Part shown: positions 1 through 8,814 of the stretch, one piece after another
How the letters are laid out: each line of letters starts with the position of its first letter
Position numbering within the stretch: the first letter of the stretch is position 1
NCBI GenBank assembly: GCA_012840085.1
Contig: DUMB01000006.1
Span: 1-64,000 of the forward strand
Length of the DNA stretch: 64,000 nt
Reading direction: 5' to 3'
DNA from: Clostridiaceae bacterium
GTDB taxonomy: Bacteria; Bacillota; Clostridia; Acetivibrionales; DUMB01
Notes under the pieces: generated by a model
Told to the model about the DNA's origin: nothing
Seen by the model: the letters and a program-made list of their open reading frames with translations, nothing else
The model's database searches: none
Program-made: the position numbers and the translations under genes

Positions 1-405
1 GACAAAGCGGAAATATGCAAGGTGGAGCCCTATGTTTACTGTTCAAACATACTGGGAAGAGCAAATAACAGGCATGGAGAGGGAGCAAACTCATGGCTTA
101 CCGGTACAGCTGCGTGGACGTTTATTGTAGCAAGCCAGTATTTATTTGGGATAAGGCCGGATTATGACGGGGTATATATAGAGCCAAACCTGGCGGAATC
201 ATGGGATAGTGTTTATATTGAAAGGGTAGTGAGAGGAGTCAGGTTGAAAGTTCGAGTAAAAAGGGAAAATATGACAGATAACAAAGTTGCATCGAAAGAC
301 AGTTTAAAGAGCTTACGGTTAAACGGCAGGGAAATAGAAGGAACTAAAATACCGTACATCATGTTGGAAAACCTGCAAGAGGCAGATGTTGAAGTAATAT
401 ATTGA
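1..405 (+). CDS. GH94 family glycoside phosphorylase, C-terminal part (5' end outside window)
   Basis: The reading frame is already open at base 1 and runs to a TGA at 403-405, so this is the last 134 residues of a longer protein. The segment VEPYVYC, then HGEGANSWLTGTAAW and GIRPDYDGVYIEP, is the C-terminal signature of GH94 enzymes, which split beta-glucosides (cellobiose, cellodextrins, chitobiose) with phosphate to give a sugar 1-phosphate. The conserved H-G-E-G-x-x-S-W-L-T-G-T block belongs to the (alpha/alpha)6 barrel that forms the phosphate and sugar site. The exact substrate cannot be told from this fragment. No signal peptide can be assessed. The family assignment is secure; the specificity is unknown. 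Confidence 0.85.
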   Translation, partial: DKAEICKVEPYVYCSNILGRANNRHGEGANSWLTGTAAWTFIVASQYLFGIRPDYDGVYIEPNLAESWDSVYIERVVRGVRLKVRVKRENMTDNKVASKDSLKSLRLNGREIEGTKIPYIMLENLQEADVEVIY

Positions 406-956
406 TGATTCTTTACACCCAATCCCAATGCAGCGTATACCAGCATAAGGGCGCTGACATGGTCAGGTTCATCAACAACCGCATATATTGACTGCTTGTC
501 GCTAAGGGAAAAGTAAGTTTTCCGGATAATAATTAAGTTGAAATAAAATCAATTTGAAAAATAAGTAAAGTTGACGGATAATAATTAAACTCTAGAAATT
601 AGGATACCCAGGGATGTGATAGCGCATTTAAACCACATCTCTGGGTATGATAATCATCAGTGCCCGTATAAATACGTTTACTTTTGTATCTTTTTATAGT
701 AAAATATTCTCATTAAGTAATTATGTAAAGCTAGTTTTTATATTTATCACTAATTGATTAGTGTACATATTTTCTTATATAATACTTATATAATAATAGT
801 AACATTTTAAGTCTGGTTGTTCCAAAATACATAAAAACGCATACATTTATGTTAATATATATCACCAAATTCATGAATACATAGTGTGAGAAAAAAGGCT
901 AATAATCAGCTTGAATTTTTTAGTAGCATATTAATATCTTTCAGAGGAGCATATAA
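406..956. other. Intergenic region with a long stem-loop and an imperfect direct repeat
   Basis: No convincing gene lies here. A 15-bp stem with one G-T pair (604-618 with 634-648) follows a pair of imperfect direct repeats of about 35 bases (511-544 and 563-599) that share CGGATAATAATTAA. The stem has no T-run behind it, so it is a weak terminator candidate for the GH94 gene. A minus-strand frame of some 45 codons near 410-540 is open but unrecognised. The rest, up to the AraC gene, is very AT-rich with several TATAAT-like stretches (around 775-800) that could hold its promoter. Confidence 0.5.
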
Positions 957-3308
957 ATGAGTATTAAATCATTATATAAGAAATTGAAAAGTAACAAATA
1001 TATGCTAAGGATATACTTTTTTGTATTTATCTCCTTTTTTGTCCTCGTCACAGTTTTTTCTGCGGTAATGATCAATAATATAGGCAGTATTATCATAGAA
1101 AATGAAAACAATAATAACCAGAAAATCCTGTCTCAGTTAAAGTCCAACATTGAATTTATGGATAATACAATTAAGAATATATGTTCATATTTGTATAGTT
1201 CAAATGACGTAATATTTATTATGTATGATAATAATCCTGATATAACAGAACTTGTAGTAAGAATTAACAAGCTGAAAAAAACGCTGACATCGACAAACCC
1301 GTTCATACACTCTTTATATATTTATAATAAGAATATTAATGGTTTCTACTCTACTTACAAAGGGCTTTATTATAATGATCCTGCAGTAACTGAACAAATA
1401 AAAAGTAATAAAATTCCTATATTGAAACCTATAATGAGAAAGATTGAACAGGAGTATGGAGACGCGTCAAATTCAAAATACGTTTTTACCTATTTTATGC
1501 ATGACGGCAGCAAAGATAATGTATTAAGTGAGCTGTTGGTTGTAAATGTTAATCCGGAGTGGCTGATTGACAATATTTCGAGTATTTATAAAAATAATCC
1601 AAAGGAAGGAGAATACATTTTAATTTATAATGACAAGGGCGAATATATAGGAAACGAGCCTTATAGTCAAGATTTTATCCAAAGTATGAATGAAGCTTAC
1701 AGGGAATATATGGCTAAGTCCGATGAAATGAGAAATGATAGCGAGTATGTTATAAAGAAGGTTGGAAACGATGATTATATATATACATTTTTATACATTG
1801 ACAAATTAGATATGCTGCTTGTAAAAACCCAGAAGCATAGTGAGCTGTTTGGTTTTATTAACAGAATAAAATATAGTATTGTAATTATTACTGTTATTGT
1901 TCTGGTTTTATCCGTTGTAGTAATATTCTTTATTTCAAGAGCTATTTATAAGCCTATTGGAAGACTTGTAACATATGTTGTGTCTAAAAATCCGATAAGT
2001 GATATTTCTCCGGAGAGAGATGAAATTACATATCTAAATAATGTTTATAACAGCATTATCAATGGTCTCAATGATTATGAGATACAAAGGCTTACTTATA
2101 GGGAAGAAATGAAAAGCCAGTATATGAAAAAATTACTGTACAACTCGTTTACAGGTGATATATCCAAGTTTGCTGCAGAATTGAAGAAAAACGGTATTAG
2201 CATTAATATTGACAAAGGTATGGTAATATGTATTATCTCCATAGACAACAGCAATGAGTTTAGAAATAAATACAATTCCAAGGACAGAGGATTACTGAAA
2301 TTCTGTGTAATAAATATCTGTGAGGAAATCATATCGCCATATTTTCCAGTAAATGGAGTAGACATAGAATATAATGAGAAAGTTGTATTAATTGTTAATA
2401 CTGATGAGTCCGGTGAAGAGTTTTATAATAAGTTATGTTCTCTTATTAAAGAGTGTCAGGAGAAAATTATTAATTACCTGAAAATATCGGTAACGGTGAC
2501 AATTAGCCAGGAAATTGAGGAGTTGACAAAAGTAAACGAAGAGTATAACAATGTATTGCGCAATTCGGCATATAAGTACGTTTTTGGGAGAAATTCAATA
2601 ATAACTCCTAAAATGATTGAGAGTAACAGTAATAATCCCAATCAGGAAATTTCTTTAGAACTAAGGAGAAAGCTGGAAGAGGAGATCAGAAGAGGTAACC
2701 TTAGCAAAATAGAAGAAGTATTGGATAAGATAGCAGAGGAAATGTCCAGGCTTGACTATAGCAATATTATTGTAACATCAATCCTCATGTTCAATGTTAT
2801 AAAAGATACCGTTGATGAGACTAACAAGATGAGTTTAAAACCAATATCATTTGATTTGTCGTCAGTCAGCCATAGTATTTTAAATGCGGAAACCATAGAT
2901 GATTTTAAGATGGCAGTAATGGTTAGCCTGAAAAATATTATTGAATTAAAAGGCAACATAAAGAAAGAGGATAGACACAGGGTGCTGGTAGATAACATAA
3001 AGGATATAATTAAGTCCAATTATAGTAACAGTAGTTTATGTGTTGATGAAATTGCTTCATTGCTTAAGATGTCTTCGAGATATATTGGACGTATATTCAA
3101 AGAGACTACAGGAATGACGATAAATGAATACATTAATGATGTCAGAATCAGTGCCGCATCCGAGCTGCTCAAAAACACAACGATGAGCGTTGCTGAAATC
3201 AGTAATAATGTTGGAATTGAGAATGACACATATTTTTATAGCTTGTTCAAGAAGAAATACGGTGTTACACCTAAAGAGTACGCTATAAAATCGTCAGAGA
3301 TGCAGTAA
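957..3308 (+). CDS. Membrane-anchored AraC-family transcriptional regulator
   Basis: A 783-residue protein with an extracytoplasmic sensor region flanked by two membrane segments (about residues 17-40 and 305-328), a cytoplasmic linker region, and a C-terminal AraC double helix-turn-helix at about 680-780. The end shows the usual AraC signature, with YIGRIFKETTGMTINEYI and FYSLFKKKYGVTPKEY. Such one-piece sensor-regulators are common in Clostridia and Paenibacilli next to polysaccharide-use genes, and join an outside signal directly to DNA binding. It lies downstream of a GH94 phosphorylase on the same strand, so control of oligosaccharide use is a reasonable guess. The start has a good ribosome binding site (AGAGGAG, 9 bases upstream). 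The ligand is unknown. Confidence 0.85.
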   Translation: MSIKSLYKKLKSNKYMLRIYFFVFISFFVLVTVFSAVMINNIGSIIIENENNNNQKILSQLKSNIEFMDNTIKNICSYLYSSNDVIFIMYDNNPDITELVVRINKLKKTLTSTNPFIHSLYIYNKNINGFYSTYKGLYYNDPAVTEQIKSNKIPILKPIMRKIEQEYGDASNSKYVFTYFMHDGSKDNVLSELLVVNVNPEWLIDNISSIYKNNPKEGEYILIYNDKGEYIGNEPYSQDFIQSMNEAYREYMAKSDEMRNDSEYVIKKVGNDDYIYTFLYIDKLDMLLVKTQKHSELFGFINRIKYSIVIITVIVLVLSVVVIFFISRAIYKPIGRLVTYVVSKNPISDISPERDEITYLNNVYNSIINGLNDYEIQRLTYREEMKSQYMKKLLYNSFTGDISKFAAELKKNGISINIDKGMVICIISIDNSNEFRNKYNSKDRGLLKFCVINICEEIISPYFPVNGVDIEYNEKVVLIVNTDESGEEFYNKLCSLIKECQEKIINYLKISVTVTISQEIEELTKVNEEYNNVLRNSAYKYVFGRNSIITPKMIESNSNNPNQEISLELRRKLEEEIRRGNLSKIEEVLDKIAEEMSRLDYSNIIVTSILMFNVIKDTVDETNKMSLKPISFDLSSVSHSILNAETIDDFKMAVMVSLKNIIELKGNIKKEDRHRVLVDNIKDIIKSNYSNSSLCVDEIASLLKMSSRYIGRIFKETTGMTINEYINDVRISAASELLKNTTMSVAEISNNVGIENDTYFYSLFKKKYGVTPKEYAIKSSEMQ

Positions 3309-3334
3309 GCGGCAACTTCTTAAATCGCGTAAAA

Positions 3335-3366
3335 AAGCCCTCCGGACAAATTAGGGGGGCTTCTTT
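3335..3366 (+). terminator. Probable terminator after the AraC regulator
   Basis: AAGCCCTCC at 3335-3343 pairs with GGGGGGCTT at 3354-3362 (one T-G pair) around a 10-base loop, followed by a T-rich tail. It sits 27 bases after the AraC stop codon. Confidence 0.65.
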
Positions 3367-3440
3367 ACTTGGGGACTATTGTAAACTATCAGTTACGCAT
3401 TATTAAACATAAGTTGTATGACAGTTATTTTAAATCGTGA

Positions 3441-5294
3441 TTATCCGGCAGGATCATATCCTACTACAGTCCATATTCCAGTGGCATCTTCCCTTATAAG
3501 TTTCTTCAGATACACATTTTTTGCAGGAGTTTTTTCCCCGCTTATTTGAGCAACAGCTGTCTTGCCGTCATTGTAAACAATTTTTATTTCATCCATGCCA
3601 ACCGGGTAATTACCCACTATTCCTTCAGGATAAATCAATTGTCCTACAAATACCTGGGTCACGAATGCAGGGTCCAGCTTCCATGGAGTGTGGCCTGAGT
3701 CAACACTCTTCTGGGTGTTTCTCTCAATTTCCATGTCTACCGGAACTTCTACCTGAGGTTTTGACGGAAATGCTCCGTCAGAGGCAGGGACTTCAATATT
3801 TGTTCCGGGTATTTTGTTTGCAAATTCTATAAGCTCCTCTATACTGATGTCGCCCACTACAGCATATTCATATTTATCTTGTCTCCATCTTATTGAGCTA
3901 ATATCTGTTATTCCTGCATATGCGCCTCCTGCATCAAGTATTCCGGAACCCATTTGTACAGGAGACTGAATTTCAACATCTGCTCCATTGCTTTTTGATA
4001 AGATTGAAGACGGATTAGGTTTAAACTCTTCTTTTGGTTTACCCTCCAGTATAATAACTGTTTTACTGTCGATTCCGGTACCTGTTTTGTACTGCAGTTT
4101 AACTATTTTTTCATCAGTCACCACAGTTATGCCATCAAGATTATAACCTTCCGGTATACCTTCAGGTACTGTAACTGCAAAGCCTGCAATTTCCTGTGCT
4201 TCTTCGATATTGCTTACAGATTGTTCAGAGTAGGTTTCTATGACTTTGTAGCCTTCAGGAAACCCGGCTGAAATGAGTTCAGAAGGTATGGAATCCATAA
4301 ATTCTATATTGGTGTATGCAACTTTGTGCTGAAGCGCATTCTGCATTGCAGTCTGCTTTTGCAAAGGGAGCTTTGTTTCAGTGTCAACCCATATGCGATA
4401 GGGCAGGCCTCCTTCTGGTGTAACTTCCAATACATCAGTTTTTCTGCCTGAAACAATATCACTTCCAACATTTGTGATTTTAAGAGCATTCTTAACCTGG
4501 TCAATTTCTTTCCCAATTTCAAATACAAAGCGATATGGATCGGGGAAAGGCGCAAAGACGTAAACACTTTTTTCATCAGGACGAATCTGCCACTTTTTCT
4601 GTCCGTCATTTATTGTAATCTGGCCTTTTTGCAGCCCTTCAACGCCTTTTACAACATAATGCCCGTTTCTGTCAGCCCATATTTCAAGCCTGGTATGATT
4701 TAATGTATCGCCCTGGGCATTAGTTTCGGAAATCTCCAGCAATCCGTGGTATGCAGTTACCTTCTGATAAGCTTCCTCCATTGCATGTACAATGTTCTTA
4801 TTAAACAGAGGATATATAGAGTTTAGCATTAGCATTGCAATAATAACAACTGCTGCTGCCACTCCTGTACCCGCAATACGGGCTTTGAGCCTTGAAGCGG
4901 CATGAGTTTTGTCCATGCTGCTTTTTGTATTTTGGCTCAAGCGTTTTCCTGAATCTGAAGTTTTTGAGTCTGATATTTTTATGTGCTTAACGTTTTTTAT
5001 TTGCTTAACGTTAGTATGAGGTTGAATGGTTGAAACTTTCTTGCCAACGCTGTTTGATATACCTGAGGAGCTGTCCGATGTACCTGATTTGAGTTCGGAA
5101 GCTACCTTTTCAGCAAGGCTTTTCGCAAAGTTTTTTTGCGGGAGGGCGGGTTCTCTGAGACAGCGCACCTGCCTGACAACATCCATCAGTTCTTCCATTT
5201 CAGCGGAATTATCCGCCAATTCATGCTCTCTGGGCTTTTTTTCAGAATTAAGCTTGTCAATATAATCCGAAATGGCCTTTTCACTGTTATTCAT
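3441..5294 (-). CDS. Membrane anti-sigma-like protein with LolA-like and DUF4367 regions
   Basis: 617 residues. The first ~65 residues are a short helical cytoplasmic part, followed by a Ser/Lys-rich linker, one membrane segment (about 141-162) and a large outside region. That region first resembles outer-membrane-lipoprotein carrier-like folds (about 175-345, including the block PYRIWVDTETKLPLQKQ) and then two DUF4367-like parts. In Clostridia this architecture follows ECF sigma factor genes, and the proteins act as sigma-factor regulators. Here it is 81 bases downstream of the sigma gene, on the same strand, with its own AGGAGG site. No zinc-binding HxxxCxxC motif of classical anti-sigma factors is visible, so the binding mode is uncertain. 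The signal sensed is unknown. Confidence 0.7.
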   Translation of the reverse strand: MNNSEKAISDYIDKLNSEKKPREHELADNSAEMEELMDVVRQVRCLREPALPQKNFAKSLAEKVASELKSGTSDSSSGISNSVGKKVSTIQPHTNVKQIKNVKHIKISDSKTSDSGKRLSQNTKSSMDKTHAASRLKARIAGTGVAAAVVIIAMLMLNSIYPLFNKNIVHAMEEAYQKVTAYHGLLEISETNAQGDTLNHTRLEIWADRNGHYVVKGVEGLQKGQITINDGQKKWQIRPDEKSVYVFAPFPDPYRFVFEIGKEIDQVKNALKITNVGSDIVSGRKTDVLEVTPEGGLPYRIWVDTETKLPLQKQTAMQNALQHKVAYTNIEFMDSIPSELISAGFPEGYKVIETYSEQSVSNIEEAQEIAGFAVTVPEGIPEGYNLDGITVVTDEKIVKLQYKTGTGIDSKTVIILEGKPKEEFKPNPSSILSKSNGADVEIQSPVQMGSGILDAGGAYAGITDISSIRWRQDKYEYAVVGDISIEELIEFANKIPGTNIEVPASDGAFPSKPQVEVPVDMEIERNTQKSVDSGHTPWKLDPAFVTQVFVGQLIYPEGIVGNYPVGMDEIKIVYNDGKTAVAQISGEKTPAKNVYLKKLIREDATGIWTVVGYDPAG

Positions 5295-5375
5295 TACATT
5301 AATCCTCCTGTTATTTTTTCATGTAACCAGTTTAAAAAAATAAGGGTGCTCTATGCTAATATCTATGGCCTGGAA

Positions 5376-5906
5376 TTATTTATCATTCAGAATTGAAGCA
5401 AGCCCCTTCAATGCACGGTATTGGATTACGCGTACATTAGCCTGGGACTTTCCCGTCATTTGTGCTGTTTCAGCTACGGAATAGCCCTTGACTATTCTAA
5501 GGATAATGATGTTGCGCTGCTCTTCACTCAGCCTGTTTAGTGCTTCCTCAATCAATATCCGGTTTGCACTGGTTTCTGATGCATCATTATAAGCGGCTTC
5601 AATATGCTTTTGTTCATCAATATATGCACTTTCCTTCCAGCGCTTGTTTTTACGCCATCTGTCCCTAAGGACGTTCATGGCAACAGTTTTTAGAAAGCCT
5701 GAAAAATTTTCAGGTTCAAAATTATATTTGTACAGGCTGGAAAGAGACTTTACATATGTTTCCTGAGTTATATCTTCAGCTTCTTCCCGGTTCTGCACTT
5801 TAGAATATACAAACCGGTACAAGGGCTCCCATGTAGCGGAACATACCTTTTCAACGGCAGACGGGTCGCCTTCTTGTGCCTTTTTCAGTATCTTTTCATC
5901 AATCAT
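5376..5906 (-). CDS. ECF-type RNA polymerase sigma factor (sigma-70 family)
   Basis: 176 residues, the normal size for a group 4 sigma factor. Region 2 (about 25-90) includes NREEAEDITQETYVKSL, the core-binding and -10 recognition helices. Region 4 (about 118-170) shows LSEEQRNIIILRIVKGYS followed by a helix-turn-helix with QANVRVIQYRALKGL. It directs RNA polymerase to a small extracytoplasmic-stress-type regulon. The start is supported by ACAGGAGG. The next gene in the same direction codes for a one-membrane-pass regulator, so the two form a sigma/anti-sigma-type pair. The target promoters cannot be told from this window. Confidence 0.9.
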   Translation of the reverse strand: MIDEKILKKAQEGDPSAVEKVCSATWEPLYRFVYSKVQNREEAEDITQETYVKSLSSLYKYNFEPENFSGFLKTVAMNVLRDRWRKNKRWKESAYIDEQKHIEAAYNDASETSANRILIEEALNRLSEEQRNIIILRIVKGYSVAETAQMTGKSQANVRVIQYRALKGLASILNDK

Positions 5907-6018
5907 GGTTCCTCCTGTCCCTACCCGGGTGTGGTTTATTTCAATATTATAAACGAAACAGAAGGAATAAATGTTACATGGAAAATATATATGGGAAATA
6001 ATTTTGGGTACATAAACC

Positions 6019-6052
6019 TTAACTTGTTATGCCGGCACTTCCCCAGCAGGCA
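6019..6052. repeat. Left-end copy of the AACTTGTT dispersed element
   Basis: The stretch beginning TTAACTTGTTATGCCGGCA and ending in CAGCAGG matches the left end of the element seen in full at 30421-30600, with a few changes. No right end is seen here, so this is a solo fragment. Confidence 0.55.
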
Positions 6053-6135
6053 TTAATTTAACATTTCATGGCCATACTACAAATTAAAGTGTGATGAAAT
6101 ATGAATATATTGACAGTGGTGGAATAAAGACATAA

Positions 6136-6178
6136 AATATAGTACATGCAAATGATTTGCATTTGCATGTACTATATT
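6136..6178. promoter_or_regulatory. Nested palindromic operator candidate (Fur/Zur geometry) upstream of znuA
   Basis: Bases 6136-6154 and 6160-6178 form a perfect 19-bp inverted repeat around ATTTG. Inside, 6147-6161 reads TGCAAATGATTTGCA, a perfect 7-1-7 palindrome, and the half-site ATTTGCA occurs again at 6161-6167. A 7-1-7 repeat is the classic layout for Fur-family regulators (Fur, Zur, PerR), though the bases differ from the Bacillus Zur box. The site is about 90 bases before a zinc-type ABC operon, so a zinc-responsive operator is the natural reading. It has no T-run and no transcription enters it from a nearby plus-strand gene, which argues against a terminator. Confidence 0.6.
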
Positions 6179-6266
6179 GTTACTGATATCATTCACTAAA
6201 TTGTTACAGATACAGTTTCTATATGCAGTAATTTAGAGAATATAGCCTGGAGGAATTTTCTGGAGG

Positions 6267-7172
6267 ATGTTTATGATGAGGATGTTTATGAAGAAACTAA
6301 ATAAGAAATTAGGTTACACTATTTGTTTTGCCATAGTTTTAATCATAATTGCGGGAATTACAGGGTGCAGCACAACAAGCAGCAAAAAGGAAGACGTCCT
6401 TACTGTAGCTGTGACTATTGTTCCACAGGAGACCTTTGTAAAAGCTGTGGCAGGTGATTTGGCGGAAGTTGTGACAATGGTACCGCCGGGCAGGAGCCCC
6501 GAGAGTTATGCTCCTACGCCAAAGGAACTCCAACAGTTCAGTGATGCTTCGATTTACTTTACAATAGGTATTTCTGCCGAAGATGTCAATATACTGCCAA
6601 AGACACAGGATATAAACAAAAATCTGAAGGTGGTCAGTCTTTCAGACGAAGTTGCAAAGGTGTACCCGGACAGGGAATTTGCTCCCGGCAGCAGGGATCC
6701 CCATACCTGGCTCTCACCTAAAAGAGCAATAGTTATGGTAAGGACCATTGCCCGGGAACTTTCAGCCATAGATCCGGAAAACAGCGGTACATATGAGAAA
6801 AACGCTAATGCTTATATAGCGGAGATTGAAAAAGCAGACTCAGAGATAGCAGCTTTACTTAAAGACCTGAAAGGCAGGACCTTTATCATGTACCATCCGG
6901 CCTTCGGATATTTTGCCGACGATTACGGCCTGAATATGCTTTCTCTTGAAGAAGAAGGAAAGGAAGCAACAGCAAGGGATCTTCAGGAAATAATAGATAT
7001 TGCCAGGGCAGAAAATATAAAGGTGGTATTTTACCAGGCGGAAGATGAAAGTAAAAAGTCAAAAGCATTTGCAGAGGAAATAGGCGGTAGGGCTGAGTTG
7101 ATAAATCCTCTTGCTGCAGATTATATCGAAAATTTAAAAAAGGTTGCGAATATGTTCAAAGAATTATTATAA
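6267..7172 (+). CDS. znuA: Zinc/metal ABC transporter substrate-binding lipoprotein (ZnuA-like)
   Basis: About 300 residues with a signal peptide ending in the lipobox AGITGC, so the mature protein is a lipid-anchored binding protein of the cluster 9 (metal) family. Likely metal ligands are the His in DPHTWLSP and the His in MYHPAFGY; the C-terminal acidic ligand lies near VVFYQAEDES. The usual first His (DPHSYEPTP in ZnuA) is replaced in SPESYAPTP, so metal choice is not fully certain. Five in-frame ATGs crowd the start (6267, 6273, 6276, 6282, 6288). The TGGAGG at 6261-6266 best serves 6273 or 6276. It is followed by its ATPase and permease, and a palindrome lies upstream. Confidence 0.85.
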   Translation: MFMMRMFMKKLNKKLGYTICFAIVLIIIAGITGCSTTSSKKEDVLTVAVTIVPQETFVKAVAGDLAEVVTMVPPGRSPESYAPTPKELQQFSDASIYFTIGISAEDVNILPKTQDINKNLKVVSLSDEVAKVYPDREFAPGSRDPHTWLSPKRAIVMVRTIARELSAIDPENSGTYEKNANAYIAEIEKADSEIAALLKDLKGRTFIMYHPAFGYFADDYGLNMLSLEEEGKEATARDLQEIIDIARAENIKVVFYQAEDESKKSKAFAEEIGGRAELINPLAADYIENLKKVANMFKELL

Positions 7173-7231
7173 TTCCGTAAATAGTTTAGAATTGTTATAA
7201 TTCCGAAAAAACTCGAATAGGGGGAAATCCC

Positions 7232-7996
7232 GTGCAAAAAGCAATTGAAATAGAAAATCTCAGTGTTTACTATAACGACGTCTGTGCACTGTCAGATGTA
7301 AATCTCACGGTATTGGAAAAGGAATTTTTGGGAATTATCGGACCAAACGGGGGAGGAAAAAGTACACTAATTAAAACAATTTTAGGGCTTATAAAGCCTT
7401 CTTCAGGAAGTGTTAAAATTTATGGCAAAGAACCTGGAAGTGAACAGCGCATATTAGGGTATGTACCACAGTTTTTAAAATTTGACAGGAATTTTCCCAT
7501 AAATGTAATGGATGTTGTCCTAATGGGCAGATTGCCTGCCGGATGCCCTTTGTTCCACAGATATACAAAGGAAGACAGGGAAATTGCCGAAACCATGATG
7601 GAAAAGCTTGGTATACATGAATTAAAGGAAAGACAGATAGGACAGCTTTCCGGAGGACAACTGCAGCGGGTACTGATTGCCAGGGCACTGGCAGTACAAC
7701 CCAAAATAATCCTGCTGGATGAGCCTACGTCAAGTGTTGATTCAACATCTAAACACCAAATATATGAATTGCTTAAAAAACTGAACGAAGAAATTACTGT
7801 TATTGTTGTGACTCATGATACCGAAGCGGTTTCGTCACATATAAAAAGTCTTGCCTGCCTGAATACCAGGCTGTTTTACCACGGCGCTCCGGAGTTGGAC
7901 AATGAGACCATTCAGCAGGTATATGGATGTCCTGTTGAACTTATTGCTCATGGGGTGCCACACAGAGTATTAAAAAAGCACGAGGGGGACGAATAA
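7232..7996 (+). CDS. znuC: Zinc/metal ABC transporter ATP-binding protein (ZnuC-like)
   Basis: 254 residues with a GTG start preceded by AGGGGGAAA. The Walker A motif is GPNGGGKST, the ABC signature LSGGQLQRV, and Walker B is ILLDEPTS followed by the switch His in VTHD. It powers metal uptake together with the adjacent binding protein and permease. The 59-base gap after znuA contains a short repeated stretch (GAATTATTATAATTCCG and GAATTGTTATAATTCCG). The stop codon shares one base with the start of the permease gene, which points to coupled translation. Confidence 0.9.
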   Translation: MQKAIEIENLSVYYNDVCALSDVNLTVLEKEFLGIIGPNGGGKSTLIKTILGLIKPSSGSVKIYGKEPGSEQRILGYVPQFLKFDRNFPINVMDVVLMGRLPAGCPLFHRYTKEDREIAETMMEKLGIHELKERQIGQLSGGQLQRVLIARALAVQPKIILLDEPTSSVDSTSKHQIYELLKKLNEEITVIVVTHDTEAVSSHIKSLACLNTRLFYHGAPELDNETIQQVYGCPVELIAHGVPHRVLKKHEGDE

Positions 7997-8814
7997 TGCT
8001 TGAGGCTGTTTTTAAGTATTCATTTTTACAGAATGCTTTTATAGGATCTATATTGGCAAGTATTGCCTGTGGAATAATCGGAACAATCATTATTGAAAAG
8101 AAAATTGTAATGATGAGCAGTGGTATAGCCCACACTTCTTTTGGAGGAATAGGAATGGGATATTTTCTTGGCATAGAACCAATTATGGGGGCATTGGTTT
8201 TTGCTGTATCTGCTGCTTTAGGCATAGTAACTATCAATAGAAAGTCCCGGGAAAATACCGATGTGCTTATTGGAATGTTCTGGTCACTGGGAATGGCTGC
8301 GGGCGTACTTTTCATTGCTTTTACACCCGGTTATCCGCCTGATATATCTTCATACCTTTTTGGAGATATACTGACTGTTACACGTACGGATATATGGATT
8401 ATGCTTGTGCTCGATGCAATTATAGCTTTTACGCTTATATCTCTTTACAATATTTTGAAGGCTTATTTATTTGACAGTGAATTTTCTTCAGTCGTAGGAG
8501 TAAAAACAGTTTTTATCGAATATTTAATTTTTATAATGATAGCTCTGACAGTAGTAATTCTGATAAGGGTTGTGGGAATCATACTGATAATGGCTCTTCT
8601 TACAGTTCCACCGGCTTGTGCCAAACTCTTTACATATGATTTGAAAAAAATTATTTTATATTCCATTCTTTTCGGAATGCTTTTCTGCTTTGCAGGTCTT
8701 TGGATGTCTTATGAACTGCAAATAGCATCAGGAGCATCTATTATAATTATTGCAGGATTAATCTATCTTTTTCTCAGAATTGTAACGAGACGCAAATTGC
8801 GCAATATTGTTTAA
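7996..8814 (+). CDS. znuB: Zinc/metal ABC transporter permease (ZnuB-like)
   Basis: 272 residues with about eight hydrophobic segments and the family block SSGIAHTSFGGIGMGY near the start, typical of cluster 9 metal permeases. It begins in the TAATG overlap with the ATPase gene and makes the membrane channel of the importer. Its last four bases overlap the end of the convergent binding-protein gene, leaving no room for a separate terminator between the two operons. Confidence 0.9.
   Translation: MLEAVFKYSFLQNAFIGSILASIACGIIGTIIIEKKIVMMSSGIAHTSFGGIGMGYFLGIEPIMGALVFAVSAALGIVTINRKSRENTDVLIGMFWSLGMAAGVLFIAFTPGYPPDISSYLFGDILTVTRTDIWIMLVLDAIIAFTLISLYNILKAYLFDSEFSSVVGVKTVFIEYLIFIMIALTVVILIRVVGIILIMALLTVPPACAKLFTYDLKKIILYSILFGMLFCFAGLWMSYELQIASGASIIIIAGLIYLFLRIVTRRKLRNIV

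Noticed and set aside
410-540. Open minus-strand stretch (contains SIYAVVDEPDHVSALML)
   Set aside because: About 45 codons look protein-like, but the frame has no start signal and runs on antisense to the GH94 gene; I could not name a family, so it is only mentioned as intergenic.
6136-6178. Terminator for the sigma factor operon
   Set aside because: The sigma gene points the other way and starts at 5906, and the palindrome has no T-run.
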